DNA of 29,692 bases. It comes from JACOWB01 sp964373665 (GTDB taxonomy: Archaea; Aenigmatarchaeota; Aenigmatarchaeia; CG10238-14; SCSR01). The position numbers and the translations under genes are program-made. Positions 6,045-15,866 of this stretch are shown here, in pieces; the first letter of the stretch is position 1, and every line of letters starts with the position of its first letter. The notes below the pieces were generated by a model that did not search any database, was not told the DNA's origin, and saw only the letters and a program-made list of their open reading frames with translations. The DNA lies in contig CAYJVM010000010.1 of NCBI GenBank assembly GCA_964373665.1, positions 1-29,692 of the forward strand, given 5' to 3'.

Positions 6045-9000
6045 ATGAGAATTGTTTCGTATATAGTTTTTTCTATCTTGCTGATAGCTCTTTCCATATT
6101 TAGTTATGGGCATGCATTTTATCCACCACAGGGTCCTATAGATAGCTGTACTGGTAGCGCTGATGCATCGCCAGAATGTCTAGCGCAGTATCCTTCATAT
6201 GGAGCGGGTGCATATTGTTTTAACTGCGGGGGTGGTCCTGGATGCTATCAAGCATGCGAAGCCACTTCTTCTAATCACGAGTCGGCATGCGATACAGGCG
6301 GCGGGACTAAAAGAAGATGTTATGATGTATGTGATTCTAATGGTGTGGCTGTAGACGATGATAAATGTTCTGGTTTTTGTACACCGGGCTCTACTGCCAC
6401 AAGTCAAACTGACCTAAACAGATGTAACGACATTTCCCCTGGCACTTGTGTTGTTTCCGGGGAAGGTTTCGGCACTCAGGCATATTACTGTGGAACTGGA
6501 TCCGAGAGTTGTAGATACAGGGGATGTGGGACAGACGGATGGTATGATACTGGCACAAGTGGTAACCCATGTGGTGGTAGCTTTATTACTCTCCAGACGC
6601 GCAGAGACCCTGCGAACGATTGCAAGATGCAAAAACTACAGGAGGCGAGGAATTACCGTTGTGATGGTTCTTGTCAGTGTTCAATAGAGACTTCACAAGG
6701 AGAATCAGGCTATCAGTGGTTCTTTAAGAACAACATGGAAGATGGTTCAGGATGCAGACGTCCCGATGGAAGTGATGGCGTCTGCGAATCTGCTAACTGC
6801 GTTATACCCACTACACTTGGTTTGACTACGAGCACTGCATGCGCAAGCACAGATACGCAAAACATTCAAGCTGGTTGGTATGATCTCAACGCGGGTTGTT
6901 ACAAGGCTCAACTAAAGCAAGGGGGATTGACAATCCAACTTGTCGACGTTCCTGGCAACCAACAACACATTGTATTTCAGACGGTGCCAATAAGCGGAAC
7001 CTATGCAGTAGGTGTTACCGCATATACAGGTTCAGACTGCAGCACAGGTGCTTTCAAAGCACAGGAAAAAGGTGTGACTAGTGCTGTTTGTACGCAATGT
7101 TCTTCTTTCGAATTGCAAGATGCATGCCCCCAAGACGGGTTCGGTTCTTTAGTATGTGCATGGTGTCCATCACCTACTGATTCCACATTAAGATGCAGGA
7201 ATTTAGATCAATGTGTGGCGTGCCCTGCTACGCCAGCAACAACAGGCCAAGACTGTGCACCAGCGGGATGCACTCCTAGATGCGCATCCGGCCTCGTCTG
7301 CGGCACCGACAACAAGTGCAAAGTAAGCCTTCTACCATGCCCTGGTCCAAACGGCTGTACAACAGAAGGCGACACCCGCTGTTTCGCTGGAACCCAGCAG
7401 ACATGCGGCGACCACGGCAGAAGCTGCCTTGAATGGGGTGGCGACAGAGGCTGTGTCAATGCCTGCAAGAACACTAAAGTGTGCGACGACACAGCTCCCG
7501 ACTCATGCAGTGCAGGATGCAAACCCCACTGCAGATTGACAACAAGCCCAACTCCACTCAACATCCGCAGCGGCAATTTCGGCGGGGCGGGAACATGCCA
7601 ACCCAAGTATTGCGAGAGTGCTAGTGGCCGAAGTTTTGTTTGCGGGAACTATTGCTATTACGGCGCTGTCAAGACATGCGAGGACTTTAACTCATGCACC
7701 ACCAACCTCTGCACGCCCGATGCTTGCGTATACCAGAATGTCCCAGATGGCACATCGTGCTTCTTCAGCCAGTCTGTAAAAATATCCGACGGGAACATAC
7801 TTCCCGCCGCCAACAAGAATTTGTATCCAGGCACCGGGATAAATTATCCCGGCGCGGCAATATACCCCTACGAGGGCATGGTCATCACCGCAAGCAACCC
7901 AGGAGAGACCATCATAGTCAGCAAGTATGTCGATCAACAGTCTCCGGACACTGAAATTTCAACGCCCCCAGTATGCAACGGTTTTGGCCTGACCAAGCTT
8001 GTTTATCCACCGGACAGTCCATCATACCAGTATTTGCCTAACGAAATCATCAAGATCAAGCCTTTAGTCGAATGGTACGGCATCTCCAAAGTCAAAATCT
8101 ATCAATATGCCTATCCAAAGCCAATTGCGCCTGCACTCCCAACGGATCTTAAGAGTTTGGCAGAAAACTGGGAATTTGTCGGCGAAGTCAACCGCATTCC
8201 TGTCTTCGAATGCCTGCGTCGGGAAGGCGGTGAATGTGTTGAACACAGCACGAACATAGTCGGTTATGAGTTTGATCCCGCCTCCCAAGAGGTGAGGTGG
8301 CAGACGCCATCGCATGCAGGCGAATACTATTTGGGAATGGAACTCTACGGCGAGGACGATGTCAAGACAGCTAGCTGGAATACAGGCAATGTCAACAAAT
8401 GCTCCCAGCCAGTCGAAATCAAAGGGCTTACAAAAGCTGAACTTATGGGCGGCGCTACCGGTTCTAACGCATGCCAGAATAACCAACCCGTCTATCCGAA
8501 AAACATTGTAGCACTGAGGAAGGGTTCCGATGTCATTGTTCAGTGGGATGTGGAGAACAGCAACGGCATCGTGGAAGGTCCGGCCCAGTTGAACCAACAG
8601 GATTCTGCAACTGCATACATCAGCGCACAGGAAGGATTTACTCCATCATCTTCCCCTTATGTCATCCGACTGCGACCGGACAGCAGCAGCACCGTCGACT
8701 ATTATCAAGTATATGGATCGCACTTTTACAGGGTCGCGGCATTCAATTCAGGCGGAGTCTCGACGACGTCAGGACAAGGCTCTGTGCAGAAATCATTGAA
8801 TGTTCCTTGTTCCGGGGCTTTCTTCAACCCCCCCGATATTAAGGAATTCTCCGTAAGTGGTAGCACATTCACCTGGAAGTTCAACGCTAATTCCAATTAC
8901 AAGGCTGACGGCTGGCTGTTCTACCGCTCAGAGGGCTCTGTCATCAATGTGCCGCACAGCGAAGTACTGATTGAGGACGTCGCAGGAGATGCAAATTATG

Positions 9001-12000
9001 ACAGGGCTACATGGACAATGCCCACGGTAATATCAGGGTCTTACCGGCTGAACTCGTATGTTGTGCACTGCAACGGGCAATTTTACTATGGAAATATATT
9101 GCCGCCACATATATTGCCGCCTGTGACAGTTTCCGGCAGCAGCACACCCCCAGCCATATTTGCGATCAACACACCGTCGGAAGTTTCTGCAAGCCTGGCA
9201 GCCGGCAATGTCAACCCAGCCACGATAAGATGGACGGACGTCAACAACAACGAAGCCGGCTTTTACATATACAAATCCGTTGAGCCTCTGGATCCGGCCA
9301 AGTCAAGCGATGGCATAGTAGACAGCAAGTATAGGATGGCTTACTTTCCCGACCTGCCCACTGGAAAGAACTATATTGCAGTAAAGACTCAGAACTCGTG
9401 CGGCCAAGGATGGTCCAATTATGTGGAGGTTGATATTCCTGCTGACATAAACCCGGGACCGCCGAAGACCTATGTGGAAAGCGTCGGCATTGACAGAGTA
9501 GCTCCGTGGGTTGACTTGAAGGCGAGGGGCGATAGCACGACACGTAGCACGTCAATTACCATCAAGGGGGATGAAAAAATGACATGCAGGTGGTACGACG
9601 AGGATGTTGCCTACGACGACTCCGCTGGAACGCCGTGCGGAACTTTGTCTATTTCCCAAAGTTGTGTTGTCCCCGTCGAATTCGGCCCTGGTATACCCAG
9701 TCGCTATACCAAGCATGTCGCATGCAAAGACGGAGGAGGCGGCCAGTCCGCCAACCAGAACCTGGATGTAACATGGGATGTCATGGATGGGACACCACTC
9801 ATAAGCACAGTCTTGATCAAGCCGGACGGCAGCTTCAGCACTACTGCCAAGTTTGACGCTGGTGCTATCGACCTGCCGCTGCCAACAGGCTCTACGTCTT
9901 TGCCCGGAAAAGTCAATGGACCGACTGCCGCATATTCCAAAAGCGACGACTCCTTCCTTGTGGTGTGGGGCGTGGTTTTAAATTATGAGGTCTTGGAGAG
10001 TGTCACAACGACCAGCAGAAGCTGTGTTGATGACGGACCGTGCAGTCTTGTTCAAGTGACCGAAAACAAAAATATCCCGTATGCCGCGTATGCCATATAT
10101 TCGAAAAAAGTAAAGGATAGAGTCGAAGGCGAGAAGAAGCTTGTGTTTTTAGGCACTATAGACCATCCGCCTGATACTGTCCTCTATGGGCCCACGGTCG
10201 CGTACTCGTCCAAAACGGACCGGTACATGATCTCCTGGATAACAGTAAATGCGGTTGATGTGCCTTGCAAAATGGAAATTGATCGTTCTTGTGTGTCTTT
10301 TTCATGCGGCCAGTATGTCGCCGCTGCGACACTCCAAGGGGCGGTTACAGACGGCCAAGGCAACCTTATCAAGAATATAGCGTTCGACAGCCACTCAAGC
10401 TATGGTTTTGGAGGTGGTGATGTTTGTAATCAATATAACCTTTTCGACGGCCAGCAGCCAAGAGGCCCTCCTCAAATAGTCGCAACCGACGACGACAAGT
10501 TCCTTGTCATGTGGACCAGACAGAACAACGCCTGGAGTAGTGATGCTTATAAGGCGATAATCCTCTCACATGACGCTATCGGCTACCTGACTACATCGGA
10601 AGGCGGTACGCTGGGTGCTGGCATACAGAAAATTTATGAAAGGACGTTCGATAATTTGTTGTTCAGAGCTCAAACCAGCCGTGACGGCAGGAGCCAGGCT
10701 GCGCTCGACACAACATACGTGCCCAAACAATCTGTCATCTACTCGCCCTTCCATAAGGAATTCGTCATAGGCACTGTCGTGGACGCCATAGGCATGCATA
10801 CACACTCATCCGGCCGTAATCATTTACATCCCGCCTACACCATAGATGTAGAGCGCCTTAACCCAGCTACCGGTGAGAAAACAACCTCCACTCCTTATGC
10901 GAGCGACGACCAATACCGATGGGGAGAGCCGCAGAGCGCCAGACTTTTCGAAACCAAGGACAATGAAATACTTGCGATGTGGGTGGAAGACGATGATACA
11001 CTGGGTGAAATTCCCATCCATAGGTATATCGTGATAGGCAAGCCGTCCTTAATAAGCAATGGCCAGCCTACCGGCACGGTGACATCGAATGCATTCACCA
11101 TGTCCGTGCAGACCAACAAACCGGCGACATGCAGGTATGCCGTGGACACAAATCCCGTGTTCGAGCAGATGACTCTGACTTTTGACACAACTGACAACAG
11201 AACACATTCCAAGCCCATGGAACTGCAGGACGGATCATACGCCATTCGCGTAAGGTGCGTGGATGGGAAAGGCAACGTTAACTTGGCCAGCTATGAAATC
11301 AGATTTACTGTCGCGGACAGCAATCCGCCGGTGGTCAAGTCCAGCTTCCCGACAGGAACTATATCCGGCTCTGAGGTATTCCTGCGTATCTTGACCAACA
11401 AGCCGGCGACATGCAGGTATGCCACAACACCAGGAGTCTCTTACGATTCCATGACCAGAACGTTCAGCACCACTGCTTCTATTGTCAACTCTGCTACAAT
11501 TTCAGGATTGAGCTCAGGCGCGAACAACTTTTATGTCAAATGCGCGGACACTGCGGGAAGGAAGAACCTTCAGGACTATACAGTTTTATTGACAGTACAG
11601 CCCGCATGGTACATGTTTACGACCAGCTCTGCATATACAGGCAGGTTGGCAGAATGTGTTGAAGATAGCAGTGGGGTTGTCACCTGTACGTCCGGACTGG
11701 AGAGGGCTGATATACATTGCCAATCATCGGCAAGAAGTTTGGGTGGCACATGGAAAGCGTGGCTGAGTGACAGCACAAATGATGCAGCATCGGACCTTGT
11801 CCACGGCACAGGACCTTACAGGCTTTTAAACCAGGAAATTATAGCCAGCGATTGGAATGACTTGACAAACGGGCAATTGCTTGTCTCCCACATAGGATTT
11901 GACCAGTCAGGGCAGGCCGTGTTAGGTTCAGTATGGACAAACACCAAAACCGACGGAACGAAGAACACATTGTCATGTTCTAATTGGTTTTCAGATAGCA

Positions 12001-13676
12001 GCGTCAACAAAGGATCATACGGACTGGTGAACTCTGGTACTTCTTCCGCTTGGACAAGCTCGGGTGACCAGACTTGCAACAATGGGGCTCGCCTGTACTG
12101 CCTGAGCCAGGCTCCAATGATTATTGGAAATGCTGCCAAACAGCCCTTTATATATGGTTGGACAGTCGCAGACGGAGTAGAAGAAATCACATTAGATGAC
12201 GGTAGTACTCTGACCGTACAAACCAAAAATCACTATATACAAACAGACATTCAGGCCATGTGTAAATTTTCCGCAACCCCCGGAGTTCCATTTGACTCGA
12301 TGACCGGAAGGTTCTCGGTTACAAACAGCACGACTCACAGAATGAGCGCTTCTGGCACTTATTATGTCAAGTGCGCGTCGCTTGCGGACACTGGCAATTG
12401 TATTGCTCGGAACGACAATGATGATTGTGTAAGATACTATCAAGTCGTGTCCAACAAGAACACCGAGGACTATGCGATTTCTTCCACGCTGCTGCCGTCA
12501 CCCCCACCTGCAAATAGACCCGGCACGCTGCATTATGGGCGATGGCAAGGCAATGACCTATTTTCAGTCGGCTATTCCAAAGAGAGGAACGAGCTTGCCC
12601 TTCTTGTGGTCTCGAGATATGATTCTTCCGGAGATGAACGTTCGTATCACTACAGTATACCAAAAAGGGAGCTTGTGGTGCAATCGCTGGACATCAACTC
12701 TAGGCAGACATTGGACTTTCCAGGAAACATCCAAGCAAACAAGTATTTCTTGGTAATGGCCGGCGATGCGACGAGAATATTATCTGAAGGTAAAAGCACC
12801 TATATGACCGAGTTCAAGGACCTTTCATGCATCGGTGGCTATTGCGGCGGCTCCGGCCTAGGCGGGAAGATAATTTTCACTAGGCTCGGCTATGGAGGAA
12901 CTGCAAACAAACTCGATCTCAACTGGGTATTGGTCGCGCGGAATAATCCGATGGATGTGACATGTTATCTGAATTGCAACCCAGACACTGGGGCGTGCTC
13001 GGATGCGCCGCAATGCTCGACAACGCAGCTGCCGGGAAGGGGCTCATGCACGGTGCCGAATCCTGCATATGAAAAGGAGAACACTGTGACATGCATCGCC
13101 AACTACCAGCAGAATCCAAGCGTAAAGGGAACAATCTCCAGATCCTTCAAGCTGGTCAACTTTGCGCTGTCTGGACCTGGCAGCATAACACCTAGGTTGG
13201 GCCATCCTGTGAACGTGAAAATCCAGATAAGCAACAACGGAGTCATAGCCGATGTTTACAATGTCACATTCGCGATGGATAATCAGGCTGGCGCGACCAT
13301 TTCTCCTGTAAGCCGAAAGCAGACTGCAGACACCACGATTCCATTTTCCGTCCCAGAAATAATTTCCCAGACACTTTCCAATCTCGTCATGAGGACAGGC
13401 GAAGTGCCTGGTGACAAGTCAGTTCTTGCTGAAGGCGATGTCACCGCATTTGTCAATACGCCCAACGCGCTGAGAGTGACTGTGACGTCAAGCCTGGATC
13501 CGGAGGAAAGCAAGACTCTGAATATACCGCTATCGGCGAGTGACGTATACTTGCCGGAGTTCAATCTGGCCGGATTTCTGCAGATAATGGCGCTTGCCGG
13601 CGTCTTGTATTTCCTGTATGCCAACAAGACATCATTCAATTTCTTTAAAATCAAGAAGGGCAAAAGAAGGAAGTAG
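6045..13676 (+). CDS. Giant (2543 aa) exported cysteine-rich modular surface protein with LPEF-TM tail
   Basis: The ATG at 6045 gives a clean signal peptide (MRIVSYIVFSILLIALSIF...); an earlier in-frame ATG at 5991 would overlap the upstream gene. Modules in order, by approximate residue: 35-580 very cysteine-rich; 580-1140 FN3/Ig-like; 1145-1250 four-cysteine CxWY module (CRWYDEDVAYDDSAG); 1250-1660 repeats of the type 'AYSKSDDSFLVVW', probably a beta-propeller; 1665-1850 two 'CRYA...KC' modules; 1853-2022 DUF1554-like, lectin-like domain (AYTG, GTWKAWLSD, VWTNTKTDGT, ARLYCLSQ); ~2025-2145 a third CRY-like module; ~2300-2360 a Cys cluster; 2370-2490 CARDB/Ig-like; tail from 2503 with YLPEFNLAGFLQI, a transmembrane helix and KIKKGKRRK. 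The tail resembles archaeal sorting or anchoring tails. Likely function is adhesion or surface display; the ligand is unknown. Confidence 0.88.
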   Translation: MRIVSYIVFSILLIALSIFSYGHAFYPPQGPIDSCTGSADASPECLAQYPSYGAGAYCFNCGGGPGCYQACEATSSNHESACDTGGGTKRRCYDVCDSNGVAVDDDKCSGFCTPGSTATSQTDLNRCNDISPGTCVVSGEGFGTQAYYCGTGSESCRYRGCGTDGWYDTGTSGNPCGGSFITLQTRRDPANDCKMQKLQEARNYRCDGSCQCSIETSQGESGYQWFFKNNMEDGSGCRRPDGSDGVCESANCVIPTTLGLTTSTACASTDTQNIQAGWYDLNAGCYKAQLKQGGLTIQLVDVPGNQQHIVFQTVPISGTYAVGVTAYTGSDCSTGAFKAQEKGVTSAVCTQCSSFELQDACPQDGFGSLVCAWCPSPTDSTLRCRNLDQCVACPATPATTGQDCAPAGCTPRCASGLVCGTDNKCKVSLLPCPGPNGCTTEGDTRCFAGTQQTCGDHGRSCLEWGGDRGCVNACKNTKVCDDTAPDSCSAGCKPHCRLTTSPTPLNIRSGNFGGAGTCQPKYCESASGRSFVCGNYCYYGAVKTCEDFNSCTTNLCTPDACVYQNVPDGTSCFFSQSVKISDGNILPAANKNLYPGTGINYPGAAIYPYEGMVITASNPGETIIVSKYVDQQSPDTEISTPPVCNGFGLTKLVYPPDSPSYQYLPNEIIKIKPLVEWYGISKVKIYQYAYPKPIAPALPTDLKSLAENWEFVGEVNRIPVFECLRREGGECVEHSTNIVGYEFDPASQEVRWQTPSHAGEYYLGMELYGEDDVKTASWNTGNVNKCSQPVEIKGLTKAELMGGATGSNACQNNQPVYPKNIVALRKGSDVIVQWDVENSNGIVEGPAQLNQQDSATAYISAQEGFTPSSSPYVIRLRPDSSSTVDYYQVYGSHFYRVAAFNSGGVSTTSGQGSVQKSLNVPCSGAFFNPPDIKEFSVSGSTFTWKFNANSNYKADGWLFYRSEGSVINVPHSEVLIEDVAGDANYDRATWTMPTVISGSYRLNSYVVHCNGQFYYGNILPPHILPPVTVSGSSTPPAIFAINTPSEVSASLAAGNVNPATIRWTDVNNNEAGFYIYKSVEPLDPAKSSDGIVDSKYRMAYFPDLPTGKNYIAVKTQNSCGQGWSNYVEVDIPADINPGPPKTYVESVGIDRVAPWVDLKARGDSTTRSTSITIKGDEKMTCRWYDEDVAYDDSAGTPCGTLSISQSCVVPVEFGPGIPSRYTKHVACKDGGGGQSANQNLDVTWDVMDGTPLISTVLIKPDGSFSTTAKFDAGAIDLPLPTGSTSLPGKVNGPTAAYSKSDDSFLVVWGVVLNYEVLESVTTTSRSCVDDGPCSLVQVTENKNIPYAAYAIYSKKVKDRVEGEKKLVFLGTIDHPPDTVLYGPTVAYSSKTDRYMISWITVNAVDVPCKMEIDRSCVSFSCGQYVAAATLQGAVTDGQGNLIKNIAFDSHSSYGFGGGDVCNQYNLFDGQQPRGPPQIVATDDDKFLVMWTRQNNAWSSDAYKAIILSHDAIGYLTTSEGGTLGAGIQKIYERTFDNLLFRAQTSRDGRSQAALDTTYVPKQSVIYSPFHKEFVIGTVVDAIGMHTHSSGRNHLHPAYTIDVERLNPATGEKTTSTPYASDDQYRWGEPQSARLFETKDNEILAMWVEDDDTLGEIPIHRYIVIGKPSLISNGQPTGTVTSNAFTMSVQTNKPATCRYAVDTNPVFEQMTLTFDTTDNRTHSKPMELQDGSYAIRVRCVDGKGNVNLASYEIRFTVADSNPPVVKSSFPTGTISGSEVFLRILTNKPATCRYATTPGVSYDSMTRTFSTTASIVNSATISGLSSGANNFYVKCADTAGRKNLQDYTVLLTVQPAWYMFTTSSAYTGRLAECVEDSSGVVTCTSGLERADIHCQSSARSLGGTWKAWLSDSTNDAASDLVHGTGPYRLLNQEIIASDWNDLTNGQLLVSHIGFDQSGQAVLGSVWTNTKTDGTKNTLSCSNWFSDSSVNKGSYGLVNSGTSSAWTSSGDQTCNNGARLYCLSQAPMIIGNAAKQPFIYGWTVADGVEEITLDDGSTLTVQTKNHYIQTDIQAMCKFSATPGVPFDSMTGRFSVTNSTTHRMSASGTYYVKCASLADTGNCIARNDNDDCVRYYQVVSNKNTEDYAISSTLLPSPPPANRPGTLHYGRWQGNDLFSVGYSKERNELALLVVSRYDSSGDERSYHYSIPKRELVVQSLDINSRQTLDFPGNIQANKYFLVMAGDATRILSEGKSTYMTEFKDLSCIGGYCGGSGLGGKIIFTRLGYGGTANKLDLNWVLVARNNPMDVTCYLNCNPDTGACSDAPQCSTTQLPGRGSCTVPNPAYEKENTVTCIANYQQNPSVKGTISRSFKLVNFALSGPGSITPRLGHPVNVKIQISNNGVIADVYNVTFAMDNQAGATISPVSRKQTADTTIPFSVPEIISQTLSNLVMRTGEVPGDKSVLAEGDVTAFVNTPNALRVTVTSSLDPEESKTLNIPLSASDVYLPEFNLAGFLQIMALAGVLYFLYANKTSFNFFKIKKGKRRK

Positions 13677-13701
13677 CTTAATATAGGCATACAATGGCAA
13701 T
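13541..13701 (+). repeat. Direct repeat, copy 1 (3' tail of giant protein gene)
   Basis: This ~160 bp segment encodes the LPEF-transmembrane-KGKRRK tail and stop and continues through ACAATGGCAAT. It is repeated with only a few substitutions and one small indel at 15462-15620, with the AAA ATPase gene in between. Conservation extends past the stop codon, so it is DNA-level duplication and not just protein similarity. Confidence 0.9.
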
Positions 13702-13906
13702 AAATACATAATATTATGGTAAAATGCATGATGTTTGTAGGTTCTCAGGTATTACCAGCAAACTATCAGAGTAAATAGGCATTTAAAGTATGTATATATA
13801 GTAATAAACTATATATTTGTTCTATTTATATATATGATAAATATAAGATTTAAATACTTTATAAATAGTATAATTCTAGTAAATAATATATGTATAAGTG
13901 ATATAA
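13702..13906. other. AT-rich intergenic spacer before ATPase gene
   Basis: No gene is seen. From 13780 onward the DNA is almost entirely A/T, with several overlapping TATA-like elements (for example AATAATATA at 13882-13890 and TTTATAAATA near 13859), any of which could drive the ATPase gene at 13907. Confidence 0.5.
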
Positions 13907-15388
13907 ATGGATATAGAAAAGAGCCGAGAGGTACTAAGGATACTTAGAGTATTCAATCCGTGGTGGGAAGCTGGCAAAATAGAGAATGTAGAGCCATTTA
14001 AGCGGCTGGATTTCTTTGCCATCAAAAAACGCCTAGACGATGCAGAGATCGTTACGCTTGTCGGAGCCAGGCAAGTAGGCAAGACGACCATGATGGAGCA
14101 GCTTGTCGAGCATCTCTTGGCTGTAGAGGATCCTAAGAAGATATTCTTTATTAGAGCCGATAATGCCGGGCTGAATGCTATATCCAAGTCGCCAATAGAA
14201 GATTCTCTGCAAGTCTATCAGGAATATGTACTGAAAGAAGAAATCGGCAGGATAAAATACAGGATTTTTGTTCTGATAGACGAGGTGCAGAAAGTAGAAA
14301 ACTGGACGCAGAGCGTAAAAAGCTGGTACGATATCAACAAAAAAATCAAGTTCATTATTTCAGGCTCATCAAGCGCGAAGATAATAATGGACAGCACAAA
14401 ACCCTTCGTTGGTCGAGCCATAAATCAAATCCTCGTGCCGTTCAAGTTCGTGGAAACTGCCCGATACGACAAGTTCGCCGCCGGAAAAGAGCGCCAGTAT
14501 ATCACCTCGATTAAAAAAACATTGAAAGACAGCTTGGTGGAGACAATGAAGAAAAAAGATATTTCAGAGATAGATATAGTTGGTCTATATTCAAAATTCC
14601 AGGACGCCTACAAGCAGCTTGCTCTTGAAGAACCGTATTTCAAGGCTCTGCTGACCAACTATACAATCAAAGGCGGGTATCCGAGGATTGTAAAAGAGCC
14701 GGAATTCAAGAGATGCGTAGAAAGCCTTACGACAAACTACAGGGATGTAATTAATTCTGATATAAAACAAACGTATTCCATACGAAAGCCGCAGCTAATG
14801 GAAACCATACTTGTTTATCTGGCTAGGAATACGTCCTCGATGCTGAACATGGAGACAATTGCGAGGGACTTGGAGGAAAACTCCTCCATAATAAAAGAAT
14901 ACATAGGTTTCTTGCGCGAGACATTCATAATCTCCGTTTCCGAGAATTTCCGCCACGGCAAAAGCAAGCGCGTGAAGAAGAAAGTCAAGAAATTCTACAT
15001 AAATGATGTTGGGTTGAGAAACGTCATAAACAACTCATTTGTTCCGTCCGTTATCGAGGACGGAAATGAACTGGGAAGATTAGTGGAAACTATAGTATTC
15101 AACCACTGCCTAAGGCTGAAGTTTAACCTAACCAACAAAACCAGGCCGGACATGTTTTACTGGAGAGAAAACGGCGACGAGATAGACATAATACTGGACT
15201 GCATGGAGCATGTGCTTCCGATAGAAGTGAAGTATAGGAACAGGATAGATAGGCAAGATATCAAAGCAATACGCGAATTTGTAGAGAGCGGGCAGGCGCC
15301 ATTCGGTCTCGTTGTCACGGTCGACAAATTAGAAAAAGACGGGAAATTGATTTACGTCCCGCTTTGGCTGTTTCTTTTGATGGTGTAA
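13907..15388 (+). CDS. AAA_14/DUF4143 archaeal ATPase
   Basis: The 493-residue protein has Walker A GARQVGKTT (residues ~53-61), Walker B IFVLIDEVQKV (~119-129), a sensor-type FIISGSSSAKI (~147-157), a helical middle region and a C-terminal DUF4143 domain. The last part, LGRLVETIVFNHCL...MFYWRENGDEIDIIL...VLPIEVKYRN, has the E...D...ExK spacing of a restriction-endonuclease-like fold. Such ATPases are abundant and mobile in archaea; their cellular role is not firmly established and they are often suspected to be selfish or defence-like. The frame is complete, ending VPLWLFLLMV. It sits between two copies of the giant-protein tail, so it was probably inserted there or brought in by recombination. 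Confidence 0.9.
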   Translation: MDIEKSREVLRILRVFNPWWEAGKIENVEPFKRLDFFAIKKRLDDAEIVTLVGARQVGKTTMMEQLVEHLLAVEDPKKIFFIRADNAGLNAISKSPIEDSLQVYQEYVLKEEIGRIKYRIFVLIDEVQKVENWTQSVKSWYDINKKIKFIISGSSSAKIIMDSTKPFVGRAINQILVPFKFVETARYDKFAAGKERQYITSIKKTLKDSLVETMKKKDISEIDIVGLYSKFQDAYKQLALEEPYFKALLTNYTIKGGYPRIVKEPEFKRCVESLTTNYRDVINSDIKQTYSIRKPQLMETILVYLARNTSSMLNMETIARDLEENSSIIKEYIGFLRETFIISVSENFRHGKSKRVKKKVKKFYINDVGLRNVINNSFVPSVIEDGNELGRLVETIVFNHCLRLKFNLTNKTRPDMFYWRENGDEIDIILDCMEHVLPIEVKYRNRIDRQDIKAIREFVESGQAPFGLVVTVDKLEKDGKLIYVPLWLFLLMV

Positions 15389-15461
15389 ACTATTTCTTCA
15401 GATTTCTCAAAACCTCCTTTCATTTGTCAGTAAGCTGGCAAACGCACCCTATTTTTTCATG

Positions 15462-15597
15462 TGATGTCTACCTGCCGGAGTTCAATCTGGCCGGATTTCT
15501 GCAGATAATGGCGCTTGCCGGCATCTTGTATTTCCTGTATGCCAACAAGACATCATTCAATTTCTTTAAAATCAAGAAGGGCAAAAGAAGGAAGTAG
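15462..15597 (+). pseudogene. Stranded LPEF-transmembrane tail (fragment of surface-protein gene)
   Basis: The 44 codons after the first partial one read VYLPEFNLAGFLQIMALAGI and on to KIKKGKRRK-stop, identical in protein to the end of the 6045-13676 product except one Val-to-Ile change. No signal peptide or ectodomain precedes it; an open frame runs back to 15364, but its upstream part overlaps the ATPase 3' end out of frame and is not protein-like. It is either a duplicated tail created by insertion of the ATPase cassette or the remnant of a second surface-protein gene. Confidence 0.8.
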
Positions 15598-15620
15598 CTT
15601 AATAGTCATACAATGGCAAT
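15462..15620 (+). repeat. Direct repeat, copy 2 (tail duplication)
   Basis: This is the partner of 13541-13701. It ends at CAATGGCAAT, exactly where the multi-hairpin element at 15620 begins. Confidence 0.9.
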
Positions 15621-15740
15621 GGACTATACGCGCCCTAAAGGGTGCGGTTTCTTGAAAGAAAGGAAGCCATATGGCAAAGAATTCACCCGATTCATCTGCC
15701 AGCTAAAGCTGCCAGTTTTTCTCGGAGTGCGTTGATAAAA
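15620..15740 (+). mobile_element. Multi-hairpin non-autonomous element, copy 1 (IS200/IS605-like PATE)
   Basis: This ~120 bp element runs TGGACTATACGCGCCC to GTGCGTTGATAAAA. It can fold into an outer stem (ACGCGC with GTGCGT, one G-T wobble) enclosing CCCTAAAGGG, TTTCTTGAAAGAAA and CTGCCAGCTAAAGCTGCCAG (one C-C mismatch). A second copy lies at 17187-17304. No terminal inverted repeats are visible; the subterminal hairpins with A-rich loops are like the ends of IS200/IS605 elements, for which short non-autonomous derivatives (PATEs) are known in archaea. A 40-codon frame spans it, but the middle is frameshifted relative to copy 2, so it is not coding. Confidence 0.65.
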
Positions 15741-15866
15741 CCAATTACAATGCCAAGAATGAAATATGAGTTGGTTGCATGGTTGCGAATAGAAATCTAG
15801 CCGAACCAACCCCTTTATTTAATGCCGGATATAAATATTTATACAAACACATGTAAAGTGGTAGAC

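Noticed and set aside
8064..8597. Minus-strand open frames inside the giant gene
   Set aside because: They are shadows of a biased, GC-richer coding strand; no start context or motif supports them.
15613..15735. 40-codon ORF (MAMDYTRPKGCGFLKERK...) spanning the hairpin element
   Set aside because: In the second copy the middle is in a different frame, while the hairpins are conserved, so the signal is structural and not protein-coding.
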